DNA from: Thermodesulfobacteriota bacterium
Lineage (GTDB): Bacteria; Desulfobacterota; Syntrophobacteria; BM002
DNA: 7,714 nucleotides
Direction of reading: 5' to 3'
Assembly: GCA_947259475.1 (NCBI GenBank)
Contig: CAMYLW010000168.1
Location: 1-7,714, forward strand
Position 1 is the stretch's first letter. The number at the start of each line of letters is the position of its first letter. The position numbers and the translations under genes are program-made. The notes below the pieces were generated by a model. It had not been told where the DNA came from, searched no databases, and saw nothing but the letters and a program-made list of their open reading frames with translations. Positions 4,923 through 7,714 of this stretch are shown piece after piece.

Positions 4923-6412
4923 GGGCTAAACCCTAACGTTGCAGACCTACTAACTAATGGATGCGAATGCCAATCGAATTTGGCTCTAAGCACAAGGCTT
5001 GTCAAATTTAAGAATCTGTATTGCCAGTCCAATTGCGGAATGCGGTCCCAGTATCCCGCAGCTTTTCCGAATTTCGGAGACAGCAGAGTGCTGCCAATCC
5101 CTGAACTTGCCAGGGCCGCAATCTCCGCCCAGGCGTTTACCCGCCACCAAAACCAGCGAACAACAATAACAATGCCGTAGCCTGCAGTGAGCATGGATAT
5201 GTAGTACCAGGCTTCGCTCACGGAATCGAGACTGTAGGCAATGCCAACAGCAAGGAGTAGCATGAGCACTGTGCTGATCTGAGAAGCGCGGACATAGTGC
5301 TTTTCTGAGGCCTGCTTCATGATGAAACGGCGGTACAGGTCGTTGACCATGTAGGAGGCCCCGAAGTTTATATGGGTGTCCACGGTGGACATAAAGGCTG
5401 CAATCAGTGAGGCGAGCATAAGTCCCAGGAATCCTGTTGGAAGGAGTTTCATGATCAACATGGCATAGCCTGCCTCTGGGACCTTGAGGTCGGGATAGAC
5501 AACGAGGGAAACCATTGCCACCAAGATCATGGGCCAGTAATTGAGGCCGAAAGCGACCACTGAAAAAAGCATGGTGGCGAAGGAGGCGTGCTTTTCGTCT
5601 TTCGCAGATATAATTCTCTGGGTGATGGCAGGGGGAGGATTTCCCCACCATTTGAACGTGATGAATACCAGGAATGTTACAAAAAACGGCGTGCCTATGG
5701 TTGGGAAAAAACTGAGTCGTCCCGCAGCCGGACCAGCTCCATACCTGCTGACAAAACCCGCAATGATGTTCTCAATCCCGCCGATGTGATTCCAGGCAAG
5801 GACCGCGAGGGTAATGGATCCTATGGAGCCGATCAAGAACTGGATAAGATCTGTAGCAGCGATGCCCCAGAGACCTGATGCGGCAGTGTAGGCCAGAGTG
5901 ATCGATAAAATTGCTCCGATGAGCAGGTGACGATTTATTTCAGGGGCCACAACAGCGCTAATGATCCATACTGCCTTAATTATCCAGCCCAAAGTGACGG
6001 CATTGGCAAATATACCGAAGTAGACTCCTTTGAAGCCTCGCAAGAAAGCTGCAGAAGGTCCGTCATAACGCAGCTCTATCAATTCGGCCGTTGTTATGAT
6101 TTCCGAACGTCTGAGCAGAGAAGCGAAGATAAAAGCGCCGAGCGCACCAGCGCCACCAAGAGCAAAAGACCAAGCGTACCATACTCCTGGGATACCATCT
6201 TTAGCTATAAGTCCGGTAATGCCCAAAGGGGTGTCGATGGCAAATGCCGAGGCAATCATGGACATGCCAGCCAGCCACCAGGGTAGGACGCGGCCTGAAA
6301 CAAAATAATCGTCTACACTGCGGAGGGCCCTTTTGGAGAAATAAAAGCCAACAATCAGACTGACGGCCAAGTAAACCAGGATGATAATCCAATCCAGCGC
6401 TGGCAGTGTCAC
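4775..6412 (-). CDS. Sodium:solute symporter (SSS family), C-terminus replaced by repeat sequence
   Basis: Secondary transporter importing an unidentified organic solute with Na+. The N-terminus is family-typical, with the first helix at about 7-24, then VDDYFVSGRVLPWWLAGMSM (33-52) and DTPLGITGL. Multiple hydrophobic helices follow to about 425. The TM8 segment 'LIAAFMSTVDTHINFGASYM' (336-355) carries Ser342/Thr343 where SSS proteins place their Na2-site hydroxyls, then 'NDLYRRF'. After 'WWRVNAWAEIAALAS' (422-436) relatives normally continue into another helix and a VTFLT-like motif. Here the sequence becomes polar, and residues from about 490 are encoded by the repeat A relic and repeat B, ending in an Arg/Gly/Pro-rich tail (TGA at 4775-4777). 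It is probably a truncated gene of reduced or no function, although all core helices remain. The start is GTG at 6412 with GGAG seven or eight bases upstream. The substrate is not predictable. Confidence 0.85.
   Translation of the reverse strand: MTLPALDWIIILVYLAVSLIVGFYFSKRALRSVDDYFVSGRVLPWWLAGMSMIASAFAIDTPLGITGLIAKDGIPGVWYAWSFALGGAGALGAFIFASLLRRSEIITTAELIELRYDGPSAAFLRGFKGVYFGIFANAVTLGWIIKAVWIISAVVAPEINRHLLIGAILSITLAYTAASGLWGIAATDLIQFLIGSIGSITLAVLAWNHIGGIENIIAGFVSRYGAGPAAGRLSFFPTIGTPFFVTFLVFITFKWWGNPPPAITQRIISAKDEKHASFATMLFSVVAFGLNYWPMILVAMVSLVVYPDLKVPEAGYAMLIMKLLPTGFLGLMLASLIAAFMSTVDTHINFGASYMVNDLYRRFIMKQASEKHYVRASQISTVLMLLLAVGIAYSLDSVSEAWYYISMLTAGYGIVIVVRWFWWRVNAWAEIAALASSGIGSTLLSPKFGKAAGYWDRIPQLDWQYRFLNLTSLVLRAKFDWHSHPLVSRSATLGFSPARIFHELLSRDHEDGRTCPPSRACSLRRGGRATGQPSRGPAGLVSRRT
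4930..4943. repeat. Relic end of repeat family A
   Basis: ACCCTAACGTTGCA is identical to the 14-bp tip of family A copy 2, and the next bases (GACCTACT) resemble the inward sequence of copy 1's right end (GACCCACT). No matching second end or interior is visible nearby. It therefore looks like the residue of an element that was deleted or cut by repeat B, seven bases away. Confidence 0.6.
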
Positions 6413-6458
6413 GAGAACTCCAATGGGCTATAATTTGACTGCTTCAAAAATCTTGCAG

Positions 6459-6464
6459 ACTATA
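6459..6464 (-). promoter_or_regulatory. Possible -10 element for the symporter gene
   Basis: On the minus strand this reads TATAGT, five of six matches to TATAAT. It is preceded by a TATGG spacer but no recognisable -35 hexamer. The predicted start near 6452 leaves a leader of about 40 bases. The heptad repeats at 6484-6523 cover the region from about -32 to -71, where an activator could replace the missing -35. Confidence 0.35.
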
Positions 6465-6483
6465 CCATAAAAAGTACGAAGCA

Positions 6484-6518
6484 CATTTCTCATTTCGCAT
6501 TTGGCATTGCACATTTGT
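6484..6518. repeat. Five tandem 7-bp units, CATTTNN
   Basis: Consecutive units CATTTCT, CATTTCG, CATTTGG, CATTGCA, CATTTGT are in exact register, and a weaker AATTTAA follows. Four of five keep CATTT and one has CATTG. On the symporter's strand the unit reads NNAAATG. The array lies just upstream of the possible symporter -10, so it may be a multi-site regulator target or a simple low-complexity tract. Confidence 0.6.
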
Positions 6519-6523
6519 AATTT

Positions 6524-6553
6524 AAAAACAAGAAGGGCCTCTCTAACCTTCTT
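6524..6553 (-). terminator. Weak intrinsic terminator after the restriction-endonuclease-like gene
   Basis: On the minus strand AAGAAGG (6553-6547) pairs with CCTTCTT (6536-6530) across a ten-base loop and is followed by GTTTTT and an A/T-rich tail. The stem is only seven pairs and not GC-rich, so termination may be partial. It lies about 100 bp past the stop at 6656 and before the symporter promoter. Confidence 0.4.
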
Positions 6554-6655
6554 TAAATTAGCGGCTGATAAATGTGAAATGTTGAGATCCGCCCTCAGGA
6601 AGAGCTTGTATTGAAGGATTGTATATTCCTGCGCAGGCGCTACAGGCGGGTGTGA

Positions 6656-7393
6656 TCAAGCAGCTTGGCTGGAACTCTTCATGTACTGCTCCAGTCTGAA
6701 GACTCCGCCGGGGTGGCGGTGAATAAGATTCAAAATCGCTGTGGGATCCACACTTTTCTTTTGGCATAGAAGATAGATTTTATAGAAGGTGAGGGTGGTC
6801 ATAGCAACGATACTCTTGGAGGAGAGCAGGCTTTGAACATTAGCTGAGAAGTCACTGAACTGTGGCTTGCCGTCTCCTTCATCATGAATGCTGTTACTAC
6901 CGATGAGAAGCAGGCGCTTTTCTCCCCCCTTGCCAGTATCAAACTGTGAAAGTTCACCCCAACTGTCCCAGTTCTCACTGAGTTCTCCAACATCACTCAG
7001 AACCTTCAGACCAAAGGTTACCTGACTCGTATCAGATGCCCTGATCAGACGGTCAATGACACTCTGATCTGGAGAGCGGGAGACTTTCAGGCCTAGATCG
7101 TTCAAGAGGTGATGAATTGCGTCGGTGAGGAGCAGCACGTTCTTGCTTTTTAACAAGCAGTCAACGGGCTTGAACGTTCTTTTTTCTTCAGCTTCTTTGC
7201 CCGCTCTTGCCCTTCGTTTCTCTTCTTTCTTGTCTTTTTCGGTAACCGCAGTTTCAACTTTCCCTATCAAAAACATGGTAAGAAGGCAGGTCAGCGGTAC
7301 ATACAAGCGCTGATTGCCACTGTATTTGAGCACCGCGTAAACGGCGAAAACCGCCAAGAAGAGCTGAAAAAGAAGCAAAGTTTTTTGTTTCAT
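6656..7393 (-). CDS. Membrane-anchored restriction-endonuclease-like (Mrr/RecB-fold) protein, degenerate active site
   Basis: Protein of 245 residues. Two N-terminal membrane helices (about 3-23 and 31-49) are followed by a highly charged linker (51-72, Lys/Glu/Arg-rich, probably helical). A cytoplasmic domain spans about 76-212. Its order is that of a restriction-endonuclease-like fold: 'LLTDAIHHLLNDLGLKV' helix-strand, an Asp at 114 in 'SVIDRL', a strand 'VTFGLKVLSDVGEL', then 'EKRLLLIGSNSI', and a final 'SKSIVAMTTLTFYKIYLL', which resembles the terminal strand-helix of such proteins. At the E-x-K site the sequence is Gly128-Leu-Lys130, so the catalytic acid is missing. A structural or nucleic-acid-binding role seems likelier than cleavage. 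The ATG at 7393 has GAGGAAA five bases upstream. An in-frame TTG at 7435 is rejected because it lies inside the -24/-12 promoter. The fold assignment is moderate and the function unknown. Confidence 0.82.
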   Translation of the reverse strand: MKQKTLLLFQLFLAVFAVYAVLKYSGNQRLYVPLTCLLTMFLIGKVETAVTEKDKKEEKRRARAGKEAEEKRTFKPVDCLLKSKNVLLLTDAIHHLLNDLGLKVSRSPDQSVIDRLIRASDTSQVTFGLKVLSDVGELSENWDSWGELSQFDTGKGGEKRLLLIGSNSIHDEGDGKPQFSDFSANVQSLLSSKSIVAMTTLTFYKIYLLCQKKSVDPTAILNLIHRHPGGVFRLEQYMKSSSQAA

Positions 7394-7429
7394 GGCTGTT
7401 TCCTCGGCTGAAGGGTCGCTCTTCTTGCA

Positions 7430-7448
7430 TTGCAATTACAGTGCCAAA
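7430..7448 (-). promoter_or_regulatory. Sigma-54 (-24/-12) promoter of the restriction-endonuclease-like gene
   Basis: The minus strand reads TTTGGCACTGTAATTGCAA, with TGGCAC exact and TTGCA exact. The invariant GG (7445-7444) and GC (7433-7432) have the required 12-base offset. The predicted start is an A near 7420, giving a leader of about 27 bases that just contains the ribosome binding site. It is one of the best motif matches in the window. Confidence 0.75.
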
Positions 7449-7539
7449 TTCTTGTAAAAAGCCCAATAGTTAAAGTGATTGCTCATGCTGCTAACCTTCC
7501 AATTGAGACTATTTCATGACCATAGCCCAGGGAGGCGGC

Positions 7540-7714
7540 ATGACAGTACTCACTAGGGCAAAAACCACTGGGATGTTAAGGAAAACAGGGCTGGGAATGC
7601 ACTACTCTCGCATTTTTGAACGCACGTGGTCTACTGTAGAGAAGTGGACTAGGTCTAGGCTTAATCCTTGGCTGAAGCTTGCTTTTGAGATTCCTCGGCA
7701 GGCGGGAGCAAGCC
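7540..7714 (+). CDS. Unidentified protein, N-terminal 58 residues (runs off window)
   Basis: An open frame with no stop from the ATG at 7540 to the window end, beginning MTVLTRAKTTGMLRKTG. The start has a good ribosome binding site, GGGAGG (7530-7535), four bases upstream. An in-frame ATG at 7516 lacks one. The visible part is basic and moderately hydrophobic, with several Trp residues, and I recognise no family. It is divergent from the restriction-endonuclease-like gene, with 146 bp between the two starts. The fragment is short, so the call rests mainly on the ribosome binding site and the absence of stops. Confidence 0.5.
   Translation, partial: MTVLTRAKTTGMLRKTGLGMHYSRIFERTWSTVEKWTRSRLNPWLKLAFEIPRQAGAS

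Noticed and set aside
6628..6637. Palindrome CCTGCGCAGG after the endonuclease-like gene
   Set aside because: There is no loop or T-tract, and a 10-bp palindrome alone is not enough to call a site.

Overview
The window most resembles an accessory stretch of a chromosome from an anaerobic, deltaproteobacterial-type organism (Desulfobacterota and relatives). This is an inference. It rests on a cysteine-rich ferredoxin of the kind found beside hybrid-cluster-protein genes in sulfate and metal reducers, on a CRP/FNR-type palindrome in front of it, on two sigma-54 promoters, on a thymidylate synthase of the compact methanogen/deltaproteobacterial type, and on several MITE-like repeats. No rRNA, tRNA or CRISPR array is visible.

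Layout. 1-741 (+) is the C-terminal part of a CBS/CorC_HlyC protein whose N-terminal membrane domain is probably cut off by the window edge. It converges on a bifunctional-nuclease (DUF151) protein at 781-1236 (-). 1301-1497 and 2718-2909 are two diverged copies of one repeat of about 195 bp with terminal inverted repeats (family A). They lie in the same orientation on either side of the ferredoxin gene at 1907-2674 (+). A thymidylate synthase-family gene follows at 3001-3708 (+). A gene-free stretch of 500 bp, AT-rich in its middle, then leads through a -24/-12 promoter and a perfect 11-bp hairpin to a small membrane protein at 4210-4536 (+).

The second half is mostly on the minus strand. 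A GC-rich element of 238 bp with perfect 20-bp terminal inverted repeats (family B, 4685-4922) and a relic end of family A (4930-4943) lie across the 3' end of a sodium:solute symporter gene (4775-6412, -). The last 55 or so codons of that gene are therefore repeat sequence, and the transporter is probably truncated. Upstream of it are a weak terminator and a run of 7-bp repeats. Next comes a membrane-anchored, restriction-endonuclease-like protein (6656-7393, -) behind a very good sigma-54 promoter. A divergent open frame with a good ribosome binding site starts at 7540 and runs off the right edge.

The genes do not form one operon: nearly every gene is alone, separated by repeats or by its own promoter. 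What connects them is regulatory and mobile. Two unrelated genes of uncertain function sit behind sigma-54 promoters, a redox/NO-type palindrome precedes the ferredoxin, and two families of small inverted-repeat elements have reshaped the intergenic spaces and one gene end.
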